Shown: positions 53,063-63,285, numbered from the stretch's first letter. The stretch: DNA of 64,000 nucleotides from Clostridia bacterium (GCA_017534305.1 JAFWCU010000034.1:102183-166182); one strand, 5' to 3'. Program-made: numbers and translations. Notes: generated by a model from the letters alone, not told the origin.

Positions 53063-53758
53063 TTAGTCTAGTAATTCTTTCAAAAAAGTTGCACATCTTT
53101 TAGATGATATAGATAAATATTCTTGAAAGTCTATTCCGTTATTTCCATTAGGGCTATCTGATATACTTCTAATTACGATAAATGGTGTATTATTTAATGT
53201 ACATACTTGTGCAATGGATGCCCCTTCCATTTCAACACATAATGCTCCAAAGTCTTCATTTACAGTATTTGCAATCGTTGGATCTGTGCAAAACTTATCT
53301 GCTGAGGCAATCGTTCCAACATGTACTTTGTAACTATTGTTTTTGTCTAATGATTGCATTATACTTTGACACTTTTGAAGTAATGTCTTTTCTGAATAGA
53401 AATATAGTCCAAGGTCCATTATTTCACCCTTTTTATATCCTATTGGAGATACATCAAAATCATACTGACAAAGCTTGTCTGCAATTACAACATCTGTTAC
53501 ATTTAACATATTACTTGCAGCTCCTGCTGTTCCAATATTTATGATGTATTCTATTTTGAAATAATCCATCATTATTTGAGTTGTACGTGCAGCATTAACT
53601 TTTCCTACTCCACTTTCTACTAATATACAATCAGTAGAATTAATTTTGCCTTTGAAGAATGTTAGATTAAATACATGCTTTGGTTCAATGTCTGTCATAA
53701 TGTTTTTAATCTCTTGCATTTCTTCATTCATGGCAGCAATTATACCAATCCTTTTCAT
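53063..53758 (-). CDS. mtnN: Methylthioadenosine/S-adenosylhomocysteine nucleosidase
   Basis: 231 residues. Hydrolyses MTA and SAH to adenine plus the thioribosyl compound, linking polyamine and methylation waste to adenine salvage. Motifs: GIIAAMNEEMQEI at the start, the base-binding VEMEGASIAQVC and SDSPNGNNGIDFQEY. It starts 7 bases after apt, which uses the released adenine, so the two form a salvage operon. Confidence 0.96.
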   Translation of the reverse strand: MKRIGIIAAMNEEMQEIKNIMTDIEPKHVFNLTFFKGKINSTDCILVESGVGKVNAARTTQIMMDYFKIEYIINIGTAGAASNMLNVTDVVIADKLCQYDFDVSPIGYKKGEIMDLGLYFYSEKTLLQKCQSIMQSLDKNNSYKVHVGTIASADKFCTDPTIANTVNEDFGALCVEMEGASIAQVCTLNNTPFIVIRSISDSPNGNNGIDFQEYLSISSKRCATFLKELLD

Positions 53759-53764
53759 AATAAT

Positions 53765-54289
53765 CTACTCTCCTTCATATTTAATTACAGATTCGATTTC
53801 AACATCACTTATTCTTTCACGTACATTAAAGTCTACAAGTTCAATTAAAGATACAACTTTAACAACCTCTGCTCCACTTCTTCTAGCTAAACGAATAATA
53901 GCTTCAAGTGTTCCTCCTGTTGCAATTAAGTCATCTATTATTACAACTTTATCTCCTGGTTTTAAGCTATCTTTATGGATTTCTAAAGTTGCTGTTCCAT
54001 ATTCTAGAGCATAGTCTTCACTAATAGTTTCTCTTGGAAGTTTTCCTTTTTTTCTTACTGGTACAAACCCTTTACCTAAGTTATATGCTACAGGCATACC
54101 AAAGATAAATCCACGAGACTCAGGTGCCATTACAATATCAAAATCTGTACCTTCTAGCTTTTGTGTAATGCTATCTATTGCAAGTTTTAATCCGTCTTTG
54201 TCCTCAATTACTGATGTTACATCTCTAAACATTATTCCTTCTTTAGGAAAATTTGGAATTGTAGTAACATAATCTTTTAATTTTTTCAT
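53765..54289 (-). CDS. apt: Adenine phosphoribosyltransferase
   Basis: 174 residues. PRPP loop VVIIDDLIATGGTLEAIIR (ATGGT), N-terminal IPNFPKEGIMFRDVTSVI and APESRGFIFG are typical of Apt. Makes AMP from adenine produced by MtnN next door. AGGAGGG precedes the ATG. Confidence 0.97.
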   Translation of the reverse strand: MKKLKDYVTTIPNFPKEGIMFRDVTSVIEDKDGLKLAIDSITQKLEGTDFDIVMAPESRGFIFGMPVAYNLGKGFVPVRKKGKLPRETISEDYALEYGTATLEIHKDSLKPGDKVVIIDDLIATGGTLEAIIRLARRSGAEVVKVVSLIELVDFNVRERISDVEIESVIKYEGE

Positions 54290-54375
54290 AATATCCCTCC
54301 TATTAAATCTAATTTAGAATTCTCATGCTGTTTTACACGAGTATTATACAATTATTATGTCGTAAATGCAAGAAA

Positions 54376-54407
54376 AAAGAAATAAAAAGAGGACTCTAAA
54401 TGAGTCC
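54376..54407 (-). terminator. Terminator after ppaC
   Basis: Arms GGACTC/GAGTCC (54396-54391, 54407-54402) with 5-base loop and T run on the minus strand. Confidence 0.8.
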
Positions 54408-54414
54408 ATCTTAA

Positions 54415-55332
54415 TTATGCATTTTCTTGTAATACAGGTAGTATTTGTTTTTTTCTAGATACTACACCAGGTAGGAATGCAGTATTATCTTCTAGAGTTG
54501 TAAATGCTCTTTCAAATATAGCAGTTTCTTTTCCAAGTGCAATTGCTTGAGAGTTACTGTTAATTATATCTGTAATAGCAAATACAAATAAATCTAGTCC
54601 TTCTTCATCTATTACTTTTTGCATAGCAGCTTCAATTTCAGCTTTTCTAGTCATCATTTCTGGTATATCTGCTGTGTTTACTTGAGCAATTCTAGATTTT
54701 TTATCTTTTAATTCACATTTTTTGCAGTCTAAGTTAATTAATTCTTCTGCAGAATAATCGCTAAGGTCAGTTCCTGCTTTTAGCATTTCTAGACCATATG
54801 CTTCATAGTCTATTCCTGCAATTTTAGCAAGTTCTTTAACTGCTTTTTCATCTTCAGCTGTTTTTGTTGGAGATTTTAAAAGTAGTGTATCTGAAATAAT
54901 AGCTGAAAGCATTAATCCTGCAATAGTTTTATCTATTTCAACACCATTTTCTTTATACATTTTTAAAAGAATTGTATTTGTGCATCCAACTGGTTCTGCT
55001 CTGTAATATAGTGGATCTGCAGTTTCAAATTCATGTACTCTGTGGTGATCTACTACCATTTTAATTTTTGCATTTTCAATTCCGTCTGCACTTTGAGAAA
55101 ATTCGTTGTGGTCTACAAGGATAACTTCTTGTCCTTCTTCAACTCCATTTATTAATTCAGGTAATTCAACATTAAAGTAGTTTAAAGCAAATTTTGTTTC
55201 TTTGTTTGGTTCTCCGTTTCTTGCTGCTTTAACATTTTGACCTAGTTTTTTTAATAAGTTTTCTAATACAATTGCTGAACATATTGTGTCAGTGTCTGGA
55301 CTTTTGTGTCCGAAAATTAATACTTCTTCCAT
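54415..55332 (-). CDS. ppaC: Manganese-dependent inorganic pyrophosphatase (family II)
   Basis: 305 residues, DHH-superfamily. Metal motifs: GHKSPDTDTICSA, LVDHNEFSQS, VVDHHRVHEFE (DHH) and a C-terminal lysine/arginine-rich SRKKQILP that binds phosphate. Removes pyrophosphate from biosynthesis. AAGGAAG precedes the ATG. Downstream of der by 15 bases, same strand. Confidence 0.97.
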   Translation of the reverse strand: MEEVLIFGHKSPDTDTICSAIVLENLLKKLGQNVKAARNGEPNKETKFALNYFNVELPELINGVEEGQEVILVDHNEFSQSADGIENAKIKMVVDHHRVHEFETADPLYYRAEPVGCTNTILLKMYKENGVEIDKTIAGLMLSAIISDTLLLKSPTKTAEDEKAVKELAKIAGIDYEAYGLEMLKAGTDLSDYSAEELINLDCKKCELKDKKSRIAQVNTADIPEMMTRKAEIEAAMQKVIDEEGLDLFVFAITDIINSNSQAIALGKETAIFERAFTTLEDNTAFLPGVVSRKKQILPVLQENA

Positions 55333-55347
55333 AATTATCTTCCTTTC

Positions 55348-56676
55348 TTATTTGTCTGAATCTTTTCTTTCTCTTATTATCATATGAATAGGTGTACCTA
55401 CAAATCCAAATTGTTTTCTTAGATGATTTTCTATATATCTAGTATAAGAGAAATGCATCAATTGTTTTGAATTTACAAATATTACAAATGTAGGTGGTCT
55501 TGTTGACACCTGAGTCATATAATACACTTTTAATCTTCTTCCTTTATCTGAAGGAGGTTGAGTAATTTGAATAGCCTCAGCAAGTACATCGTTGATTAAT
55601 CCTGTTGGTATTCTCTTGCTGTTTTGACTATTTACATCATTTATCATTTCAAAGATTTTATCTATTCTTTGCCCAGATTTTGCAGATACAAATATTATTG
55701 GTGCATAGTCTAAATATGCTAAATGATCATATACTTGTTTTTTGTATTTTGCCATAGTATTTGTTTCTTTTTCTACTAAATCCCATTTATTTACAACTAT
55801 GATTACTCCTTTTCCAGCTTCATGTGCTAAACCCGCAATTTTTTCATCTTGCTCTGTTACGCCTTCTGTAGCGTCTATCATTATTAAGCAAACATTGGCT
55901 TTTTCTATTGCACCTTTAGCTTTTAATACTGAGTATTTTTCTAGTTGATCATATACTTTATTTTTTCTTCTTATACCCGCTGTATCTACAAAGATATATT
56001 TACCATATTTGTTTTCAAAATATGAATCTATTGCATCTCTTGTAGTTCCAGCTATATCTGATACTATTACTCTTTCTTCTCCAAGTATTTTATTTATTAG
56101 AGAAGATTTACCAGCATTTGGTTTTCCTATTACTGCAACTCTTATTGTTTCTTCATCTTCGATTTCTTCTTGAACGTCATCAAAGTTATCATAAATTGCA
56201 TCTAGTAATTCACCAATACCTAGTTTTTTACCTGCAGAAATTGGAAGAGGATCTCCAAGTCCTAAGTTATAGAACTCATAGATTTCGTCTGGTGGAGTAC
56301 CAACTCTATCGCATTTGTTACATGCAAGAATAACAGGTTTCTTTGTTTTTCTAAGCATTTGAGCTACTTCTTCATCTGATACTGTAACACCTGCTTTTAC
56401 ATCTGTAATAAAAACTATTACATCTGCTATATCCATTGCAAGCTCAGCTTGTCTTCTCATTTGTTTTAAAATGATATCTTCAGATTCTGGTTCTATACCA
56501 CCTGTATCTATTACTTGAAACTTAGTTCCACGCCATTCACAATCAGCGTAGATTCTATCTCTTGTAACACCTGGTACATCTTTTATTATTGCTATTTTTT
56601 CACCAGCAAGTACATTAAACAATGTAGATTTACCAACATTTGGTCTTCCTACTATTGCCACTACTTTTTTTGCCAA
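55348..56676 (-). CDS. der: Ribosome biogenesis GTPase Der (EngA)
   Basis: 442 residues with two tandem GTPase domains: GRPNVGKSTLFN near residues 9-20 and GKPNAGKSSLINKIL near 184-200, each with DTGGI or DTAGI switch, NKCD/NKWD specificity motif, and a C-terminal KH-like domain. Starts at TTG 56676 after GGAGGGG; no in-frame ATG upstream. Needed for 50S assembly. Confidence 0.98.
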   Translation of the reverse strand: MAKKVVAIVGRPNVGKSTLFNVLAGEKIAIIKDVPGVTRDRIYADCEWRGTKFQVIDTGGIEPESEDIILKQMRRQAELAMDIADVIVFITDVKAGVTVSDEEVAQMLRKTKKPVILACNKCDRVGTPPDEIYEFYNLGLGDPLPISAGKKLGIGELLDAIYDNFDDVQEEIEDEETIRVAVIGKPNAGKSSLINKILGEERVIVSDIAGTTRDAIDSYFENKYGKYIFVDTAGIRRKNKVYDQLEKYSVLKAKGAIEKANVCLIMIDATEGVTEQDEKIAGLAHEAGKGVIIVVNKWDLVEKETNTMAKYKKQVYDHLAYLDYAPIIFVSAKSGQRIDKIFEMINDVNSQNSKRIPTGLINDVLAEAIQITQPPSDKGRRLKVYYMTQVSTRPPTFVIFVNSKQLMHFSYTRYIENHLRKQFGFVGTPIHMIIRERKDSDK

Positions 56677-56754
56677 TTTTCTCCCCTCCTTATTTTTAAG
56701 ATAAATTTAACGAGTATATTTTACCATTATTTGACTAAAAAGTCAAAGGATATG

Positions 56755-56783
56755 CAAGAAAATAGCACTTCTCAGTGCTATTT
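56755..56783 (-). terminator. Terminator after sortase operon
   Basis: Perfect 10-base arms (56783-56774, 56769-56760), 4-base loop, T-rich tail on the minus strand. Confidence 0.85.
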
Positions 56784-56975
56784 ATTCTTTATTTCTTCTT
56801 CAATCTTTTTCTCTAGCTTTTTGTCTTTTCTTGTTTCTAGTGTATTAGATATTAAATCTAATAATATTGTTAAGACAAGCATAAGCGATGGATAAATAAT
56901 ACTTAATGAATAAATTTTAGAAAGTATCGCAAGTATAATTGTTACTGCTGCACTAATTAATACTAATATATGCAT
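56778..56975 (-). CDS. Small two-helix membrane protein
   Basis: 65 residues: two hydrophobic helices (about 3-23 and 25-45) and a basic/acidic tail (KDKKLEKKIEEEIKNK). Translation is coupled to the preceding gene by an ATG/stop overlap. No family recognised; third gene of the sortase operon. Function unknown. Confidence 0.6.
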   Translation of the reverse strand: MHILVLISAAVTIILAILSKIYSLSIIYPSLMLVLTILLDLISNTLETRKDKKLEKKIEEEIKNK

Positions 56976-57532
56976 TATTTATATAGTGTATCGTGTTTTA
57001 AATATTTAGTAACAATTTCTCTTACTTGAGATATTTTACTTCCTTGTTCTTCATTATTAGTTCCAGATATAGCTGCAGAATATAGATATTTTCTAGTTCC
57101 ATCTGCAAGTTTTATATATAAGCTCCAATCGTTATTTGTTACGATTGCTTCTCCATCTAACATATTATCCATTATGCCAGTTCTATATATTTCTTCATTA
57201 AAATCTAACCATTTTTTTCTAGATAAATGTCCAACATCTTGTATGTCCATACTTACAAACTCTGTTGCAATTTGCTTAGTGTTTGTCTCTGCTATTTGGA
57301 AATTATTATATCCTTCATCTAGAGTTTCGTTATATTGGAATAAAACTATAGCATTATCCCTGTGTACATGATATTTGTCTTCTAAATATACAAATAATCC
57401 AACACATACAATTATAATTAATGCAATAACACCAATTATTCCAAAGAAAGTGTGAACATTGTTTACATTTAGTAATGGTTCAGAATTTCCTTTTAGTAAT
57501 GTTTCTTTCTTTTCTTTAATCTTTTTTGGCAT
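56975..57532 (-). CDS. Membrane-anchored protein of the sortase operon, function unknown
   Basis: 185 residues. Cytoplasmic basic head (MPKKIKEKKETLLK), one membrane helix at about 30-52, and an extracellular part rich in aromatic residues (NNDWSLYIKLADGTRKYLYS). Start overlaps the sortase stop (TAATG). Appears to work with the sortase, but no known domain is visible. Confidence 0.65.
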   Translation of the reverse strand: MPKKIKEKKETLLKGNSEPLLNVNNVHTFFGIIGVIALIIIVCVGLFVYLEDKYHVHRDNAIVLFQYNETLDEGYNNFQIAETNTKQIATEFVSMDIQDVGHLSRKKWLDFNEEIYRTGIMDNMLDGEAIVTNNDWSLYIKLADGTRKYLYSAAISGTNNEEQGSKISQVREIVTKYLKHDTLYK

Positions 57533-58179
57533 TATTTAACACCCTCCTCTTTTTCTTGATCATTTAGTTCTCTTTCAGATGTTAATTCGCCTTTTACAAC
57601 AATTCTCTTTGTTGCAGCTTGTGTACATGTAATTAAAGTGATTTCTCTTTTGTTACTTCCTTCTAATACATCAGTTCTTGTTGGATCTACTGTTTGAGTA
57701 GAAGTTACTGTATATATGTATTCATGAGTTTTAGTAACAATTCTTATTTTATCTCCAATTTGTACTTTATGTAGATTTCTAAATAGTTCTGTATAAATAT
57801 TATTGTGTGCAGCTAAGCTAAAGTTTCCAATTTGTCCTGGTTCAGCACTTCCAATAAATTTTCCAACATAGTTTTTAAGTGTTTCATCATCTGTTCCTTC
57901 AACTATTTGTCCTCTAATTGAATATGCAGGAATGTCTAATACAGCTATTGCATTTCCTGTAACACGAAGTGGTATATCTTCCCCTTTTAGTTTTGCAATA
58001 ATGTTATTGTTTGTGCTACCACCATTTAGTTGAAGTTCTTCTGTTAATGATTTAACCTTTTCTTGGTTTAATAAGTCCTTAACCTCTATAATTGCAAAAG
58101 AAGTTACTGCTATAAATATAATTAATATAATAACTTCTTTAAATCTTGCTTGAAATTTGAATTTTTTATATGTTTTCAT
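57532..58179 (-). CDS. Sortase (class D/E-like)
   Basis: Transpeptidase that links surface proteins to peptidoglycan; 215 residues. N-terminal membrane anchor (about residues 15-35), catalytic His in GNFSLAAHNN, catalytic Cys in ITLITCTQAATKRIVVKGEL with the conserved Arg nearby. GGGAGGA precedes the ATG. First of a three-gene operon. The cell-surface protein at the right end of this window, with a DTSD motif, is a possible substrate. Confidence 0.88.
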   Translation of the reverse strand: MKTYKKFKFQARFKEVIILIIFIAVTSFAIIEVKDLLNQEKVKSLTEELQLNGGSTNNNIIAKLKGEDIPLRVTGNAIAVLDIPAYSIRGQIVEGTDDETLKNYVGKFIGSAEPGQIGNFSLAAHNNIYTELFRNLHKVQIGDKIRIVTKTHEYIYTVTSTQTVDPTRTDVLEGSNKREITLITCTQAATKRIVVKGELTSERELNDQEKEEGVK

Positions 58180-58413
58180 TTGTTATCCTCCCATACAATA
58201 ATATATATTATTCTACACTTTAAAGTATAGCATATTTAAATAACAATAGTCAACGATATTTTTATATAATTTATGTAATCTTTAAGATTGAATAGTATGC
58301 TTAAATTTTCATCTAATATTCCCTCTTTCATTGACAATTTCCATGTGATGATATATAATATTTGTGTCATTTTTGCAAAAAAAATGTAATTTTTGAAGAG
58401 GTGTTGTAATATT

Positions 58414-59685
58414 ATGAAAATTGGTATATTTACTGACGCATATAATCCAGTAACATCTGGTGTTGTAACATCAATTAATATGGTTGAACAAGAATTAAAA
58501 AAACGTGGACATGAAGTATACATATTTACTACTTCTAAGTCTATACAACCAAATGATCATCAATCATTATATATGCTTGGTAGTATGCCTCTTCTAATAG
58601 CTAGACAATACAAAAACAGAGTTGCAACATTCTACTCTCGTGAAGTTGCAAAACAAATTAAAAAAATCGGTTTAGATGTAGTACATACTCAAACTGAATT
58701 TAGCCTTGGAGCATTTGGAAAGATTATTTCTCGTAAATTTGATATTCCATTTATCCATACATACCACACAATGTGGGAAGACTATGTTCACTACCTTACA
58801 CCAATTAAACTAGGTAGAAATATTCGTCTAAAACATTTTGCACGTAGACTATCTCGTGGATTTGTTAGAAAAGCTGAATGTGTTATTACTCCATCTAATA
58901 AAACAGCTAAATATCTAAAATATAGATGTAAAGTTAAAAACAAACCAATTTATGTTATTCCTACAGGAATAGATATTAAGCCATTTAAGAAATCTAACTT
59001 TACAGATGATGAAAGAAATGAGCTAAAAAAATCTTTAGGAATAAAAGAAAATGAAAAAGTTATTCTATTTTTAGGAAGAATTGCTGCTGAAAAAAGTATT
59101 GATATAATACTTGATCAAATGCCAGAAATCTTTAAGGCTCATCCTAACTATAAGTTTTTAATAGTTGGTACAGGCCCTTCTGAAGATGATTTAAAGAAAC
59201 AAGCAAAGAAACTTAATATAGAAGATAAAGTTATATTTACAGGAAAAGTTCAATGGAGTGACGTTCCAAAATACTACACTCTTGCAGATGTATTTGTTAA
59301 CGCTTCTGTTACCGAAACACAAGGTTTAACATTTATTGAAGCTATGGCCGCCCAAATTCCTGTAGTATGCAAATATGCTCCTAACCTATCTGAGTTTATT
59401 CATAATGGTCAAAATGGATTGTTTGTTCATAAAAATTCAGAGTTTAAGGATGCAATTGCTAATGTAATTGAAAACAAAGAATTATCTAACACTTTAATTG
59501 AAGGTGGTAATATTACTGCAAAAGAATATTCAATAGAAGTGTTTGGAGATAGATTAGAGACTCTTTACTCTGAAGTTATTAAACTTCATAAAAATGTTAA
59601 AGATGCTCAAACAAAAGAAGAAAGAAACGAAATTAAAGAAAAAATTTATAACGAAATTGACGAAAAGTTAAAAGATATTAGATAA
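58414..59685 (+). CDS. GT4-family glycosyltransferase, diacylglycerol glucosyltransferase-like
   Basis: 423 residues from the ATG at 58414 (GAGGTG upstream; an in-frame TTG 21 bases earlier precedes it in the same frame). Typical GT4 layout: GIFTDAYNPVTSGVVTSI, EFSLGAFGKI, IPTGIDI, LFLGRIAAEKSID, and the nucleotide-sugar EX7E region VTETQGLTFIEAMAAQIPVV. Closest to 1,2-diacylglycerol 3-glucosyltransferases that make glycolipids or lipoteichoic acid anchors; the acceptor is inferred. Followed by a membrane protein at 18 bases. Confidence 0.88.
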   Translation: MKIGIFTDAYNPVTSGVVTSINMVEQELKKRGHEVYIFTTSKSIQPNDHQSLYMLGSMPLLIARQYKNRVATFYSREVAKQIKKIGLDVVHTQTEFSLGAFGKIISRKFDIPFIHTYHTMWEDYVHYLTPIKLGRNIRLKHFARRLSRGFVRKAECVITPSNKTAKYLKYRCKVKNKPIYVIPTGIDIKPFKKSNFTDDERNELKKSLGIKENEKVILFLGRIAAEKSIDIILDQMPEIFKAHPNYKFLIVGTGPSEDDLKKQAKKLNIEDKVIFTGKVQWSDVPKYYTLADVFVNASVTETQGLTFIEAMAAQIPVVCKYAPNLSEFIHNGQNGLFVHKNSEFKDAIANVIENKELSNTLIEGGNITAKEYSIEVFGDRLETLYSEVIKLHKNVKDAQTKEERNEIKEKIYNEIDEKLKDIR

Positions 59686-59702
59686 ATAGGATGTGATATT
59701 TT

Positions 59703-60371
59703 ATGTGGTTTATTACTGCTTTGCTAGTAATATTAGTATTTTTACTTTTAGTAGTCATAATGGATACTTCTATGAAGCTAGCATTGATGATTACTACATT
59801 ATACAATTATGATTCAAAAAAATTATTTATACCTGCATGTTTAACTGTTATTATTTGGGGATTATTAATACTTGCTTGCTTTAGAACTATTAATAAATCT
59901 TTAGATTATAACGCTGTAGATATGCTATTCTCTATGCTTTTTGATAAAACAATAATTGAAGGATATAAAGGTATGTTTGCAAGATCTATTATTTCAACAT
60001 TTTTAGTTGGAACTGTTCTTCAATCTTTTACATATTATTCTGTTAATATTAATTACCAAAAAGTTACAGGAACAATTAGATTTTCTTTAAAGAAATTATT
60101 TAAAGCTATAATAGAAAAAATATTTAAAAAGAAAAATAATGATGTGGTAGATGCAAACGCTTCTGTAATTTCAAAAAGAAGAGGCAGACTTTCATCTAAT
60201 ATTAAAGCACTTGCAGAAGTTAAACGTGAGCCAAAGAAATTAACTTTTCCTAGAGCTATCCTTACAAGTGTAATATCTGTATTATTTACGCTTTTAATAT
60301 GCTATGGATTATTTAAAATAGGTACATTATTAAGCGGAAAAGTAATGACTATAATTGGAAAAATATTATAA
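59703..60371 (+). CDS. Integral membrane protein paired with the glycosyltransferase
   Basis: 222 residues with four to five membrane helices (about residues 5-30, 45-65, 95-115, 190-215) and a basic cytoplasmic loop (KKLFKAIIEKIFKKKNN). GGATGTGAT precedes the ATG. No named family recognised. Co-transcribed with the glycosyltransferase; a role in glycolipid export or assembly is plausible but unproven. Confidence 0.65.
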   Translation: MWFITALLVILVFLLLVVIMDTSMKLALMITTLYNYDSKKLFIPACLTVIIWGLLILACFRTINKSLDYNAVDMLFSMLFDKTIIEGYKGMFARSIISTFLVGTVLQSFTYYSVNINYQKVTGTIRFSLKKLFKAIIEKIFKKKNNDVVDANASVISKRRGRLSSNIKALAEVKREPKKLTFPRAILTSVISVLFTLLICYGLFKIGTLLSGKVMTIIGKIL

Positions 60372-60373
60372 AA

Positions 60374-60405
60374 AAGAAGATAACACTTAGTTATCTTCTA
60401 TTTTT
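60374..60405. terminator. Terminator after the glycosyltransferase operon
   Basis: Perfect 9-base arms (60375-60383, 60391-60399), 7-base loop, T run on the plus strand, A run on the left; also usable by the HD gene. Confidence 0.85.
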
Positions 60406-61172
60406 TTGTCTATAAACTCATTACATATTTTAAGTAATTTATTTGCATTTTGTATAATCTCTTCATCTTTGAAAGTCTCTTCTATTCTTTTTGTGAACTT
60501 TTCAAGATATTTATTTTGTCTAATATTTTTAAGAGATGCTACATAGTTAAAATCTAAGACATAGTTATAAAAAGCAAAAATTTGGTCTGCATTATTTGCT
60601 ATATCTTTATAGCTGATTAATTTTAGATTTTCAAAATCCTCCATTAGCTTAGGATTCATTTTTAGGTTAGAAAACTCTTTGTACCAAAACACATCTTTCA
60701 TTTCTTCTTCATTTATTACTTTATAAATATCTAGTTTATCTGCATCTCTAATTATTTTGCAAAATAACAATTCTTTTTCGTCTGTTACGTCTTCTCCAAT
60801 TTCTTTTTTATTATGGTAAAATACTGCTTTTTTAATTATTTCATCATATTTATGTGTATCTATGAATTTTTCTATCAAGCCATCTTCAAATAATACTTTA
60901 ACACTATATGCCGCATGATTTAGCCCTGTATCTTTGTCTGAAAATGTGTCATATAGTCTAACTTGTTCAAATCTACCTATGTCATGAAATATTCCAATAA
61001 GCATAGCAAGATTTATTTCTTCTTCAGTTAAATTTAATTCTCTTGCAATGTATCCTGAGTTCTCCATTACTCTTAGTATGTGTTCATACTTTAGTCTTAT
61101 TCTTGGAATATCTATATTATAATTTGAAGCATACTCCTTGTATACTTTTTTTGCATTTTCTATGTCTATCAT
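60387..61172 (-). CDS. HD-domain phosphohydrolase
   Basis: 261 residues. The HD motif sits in AMLIGIFHDIGRFEQV (His-Asp) and LNHAAYSVKVLFE, with a further KLDIYKVINEEEM. These proteins hydrolyse phosphomono- or diesters of nucleotides; the substrate is unknown. GGGGTAG precedes the ATG. It follows recG by 3 bases, so it is probably co-transcribed. Confidence 0.85.
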   Translation of the reverse strand: MIDIENAKKVYKEYASNYNIDIPRIRLKYEHILRVMENSGYIARELNLTEEEINLAMLIGIFHDIGRFEQVRLYDTFSDKDTGLNHAAYSVKVLFEDGLIEKFIDTHKYDEIIKKAVFYHNKKEIGEDVTDEKELLFCKIIRDADKLDIYKVINEEEMKDVFWYKEFSNLKMNPKLMEDFENLKLISYKDIANNADQIFAFYNYVLDFNYVASLKNIRQNKYLEKFTKRIEETFKDEEIIQNANKLLKICNEFIDKKIEDN

Positions 61173-61175
61173 TTT

Positions 61176-63233
61176 CTACCCCACTATATTGTTTATCTGT
61201 TCACCATATTTTTCATATAATGCTCTTTTTATTTTTAGATTTTCTGCTTTTTCTAATTTTGGATCATCTTGCATTATTTCTTTTACTGCTTCTTGAGTTT
61301 GCTCTAATACAAGGTTATCTGTTAGAAGATTTGCAAGTTTAAATTCAGGCATTCCAGATTGTCTTATTCCAAAGAAATCTCCTGGTCCTCTTAATTCTAA
61401 GTCTTTTTGAGCTATTTCAAAGCCATCATTACTTTTTCTCATTACATCTAGACGTTGTCTTGCAATAGCAGATTTGTTATTACTTTTTAAAATACAATAT
61501 GAAGCTGCACTACCTCTTCCTACTCTTCCTCTAAGTTGATGAAGAGCTGCTAAGCCAAACCTATCTGCATTTTCAATAATCATTAGAGTTGCATTTGGAA
61601 CACTTATTCCAACTTCAATTACTGTAGTTGAAATTAGTATGTTAATTTTGTTATCTTTAAAGTCGTGCATAATTTGATCTTTTTCTTTATTTTTCATTTT
61701 TCCATGTAAAATTGCAACATTATATTCACTAAATTCTTTTTTATATTCTTCATATAATTTTTCTACTGAATTAAGGTCTAAATCTTCATTTTCTTCGACT
61801 AAAGGACATACAACATATGTCTGTCTTCCTTCGTTTATTTGCTTTCTTAAAAAGCCATATAGTCGCTCATTATATGAATCATTTACTACATATGTCTCAA
61901 CTGGTTTTCTTCCAGGTGGTAATTCATCTATTATAGATAAATCTAAATCTCCATATAATATAATCGCAAGTGTTCTAGGAATTGGAGTAGCAGTCATGAC
62001 AATAGTGTCAACAACATTTCCTTTAGCAGAAAGTTTCATTCTTTGTTTTACACCAAATCTATGTTGTTCATCTGTAACAACTAGTCCTAAATTGTTAAAT
62101 TCGATATTATCTTCTATTACTGAATGTGTACCAATTAAGATATTAATTTGTCCAGATTTAAGTCTTTCAATTATCTTTTCTTTTTGTTTTTTAGTTGTAC
62201 TTGATGTAATTATTTCAGTTACTAGTCCTAGTTTAGAAAAATAATCACTTAACTCTATATAGTGTTGATTTGCAAGAATAGTTGTTGGAGCCATAAGACA
62301 TGCTTGATATCCATTTTTTACTGCTAAATACATCGCAATTGCAGCTACCATTGTTTTACCAGATCCAACATCTCCTTGTACAAGTCTATTCATTACTACA
62401 TTAGATGACATATCATTTTTTATTTGAGATACTACTTTCTTTTGAGCATTAGTTAGCTCAAATGGTATAAGTTTTAAAAATTCACTTTCATCTAAATCTG
62501 TATATGTATTAGTATTTGTATTTTGAATTGTTTTATTTTTCATATTAAGTAGTGCAAGTTGAAATAAAAACAACTCTTCAAATATTACTCTATTTCTAGA
62601 TAGATTTATCATATTATAGTCTTTTGGGAAGTGGATGTTTCTGGCTGCATAATTTACTTCAGCTAAATTATATTTTCTTCTAAATTCCTCACTAAATATG
62701 TCTTCTAACATTACTCCACTATCCATTAATGTATTTACTAGTTTAAATAGATAATTTTGCGTAATTCCTGCAGTAAGACTATATATTGGATATAATCCTT
62801 GTATTTTAGATAGCTCTGATACATTATATATACTACAAGAATCTAGTTGTGCCCTAGATCCTGTAACATTTGAAACTTTACCATAGAATAGATATGTTTG
62901 ACCTTCTTTTATTCTATCTTTAATATATACTTGGTTAAACCATGTTAACATAGCTATTGCGCCACTATCGTCTGTTACTACAGTAGATAGTATTTTCTTT
63001 CCTTTTGCTCTTACGACAGTTACAGGTTTTACTAAAGTTCCAAAAAATAATACAGATTTATCTTTTTCAAACTCATCTATTGGTGTTATCTTAGTTCTAT
63101 CTTCATATACTCTTGGATAATACTCAAGTAAATCTTTTACTGTGTATATATTTAATTTATTTAAAAGTTCATACATTTTTGGGCCAACACCTTTTAAATA
63201 TTGAACGCTAGTATCTAACTTTATATTTTCCAT
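61176..63233 (-). CDS. recG: ATP-dependent DNA helicase RecG
   Basis: 685 residues from the ATG at 63233 (GGTGAT upstream; a longer start at 63248 is possible). Remodels stalled replication forks and junctions. N-terminal OB wedge with QYLKGVGPKMYELLNKL, Walker A LVQGDVGSGKTMVA, the DEQHR box near TDEQHRFGV, and C-terminal helicase motifs (STTVIEVGISVPNA, QLRGRVGRG). TRG-like motif near the end. Full length. Confidence 0.97.
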   Translation of the reverse strand: MENIKLDTSVQYLKGVGPKMYELLNKLNIYTVKDLLEYYPRVYEDRTKITPIDEFEKDKSVLFFGTLVKPVTVVRAKGKKILSTVVTDDSGAIAMLTWFNQVYIKDRIKEGQTYLFYGKVSNVTGSRAQLDSCSIYNVSELSKIQGLYPIYSLTAGITQNYLFKLVNTLMDSGVMLEDIFSEEFRRKYNLAEVNYAARNIHFPKDYNMINLSRNRVIFEELFLFQLALLNMKNKTIQNTNTNTYTDLDESEFLKLIPFELTNAQKKVVSQIKNDMSSNVVMNRLVQGDVGSGKTMVAAIAMYLAVKNGYQACLMAPTTILANQHYIELSDYFSKLGLVTEIITSSTTKKQKEKIIERLKSGQINILIGTHSVIEDNIEFNNLGLVVTDEQHRFGVKQRMKLSAKGNVVDTIVMTATPIPRTLAIILYGDLDLSIIDELPPGRKPVETYVVNDSYNERLYGFLRKQINEGRQTYVVCPLVEENEDLDLNSVEKLYEEYKKEFSEYNVAILHGKMKNKEKDQIMHDFKDNKINILISTTVIEVGISVPNATLMIIENADRFGLAALHQLRGRVGRGSAASYCILKSNNKSAIARQRLDVMRKSNDGFEIAQKDLELRGPGDFFGIRQSGMPEFKLANLLTDNLVLEQTQEAVKEIMQDDPKLEKAENLKIKRALYEKYGEQINNIVG

Positions 63234-63285
63234 TTTATCACCATACAAGAATTATATAATAAAACAAACGTTTATTCAAGAATAA

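Noticed and set aside
63249..63285. LexA box ahead of recG
   Set aside because: AAACGTTT is present but the CGAAC/GTTCG half-sites are not.
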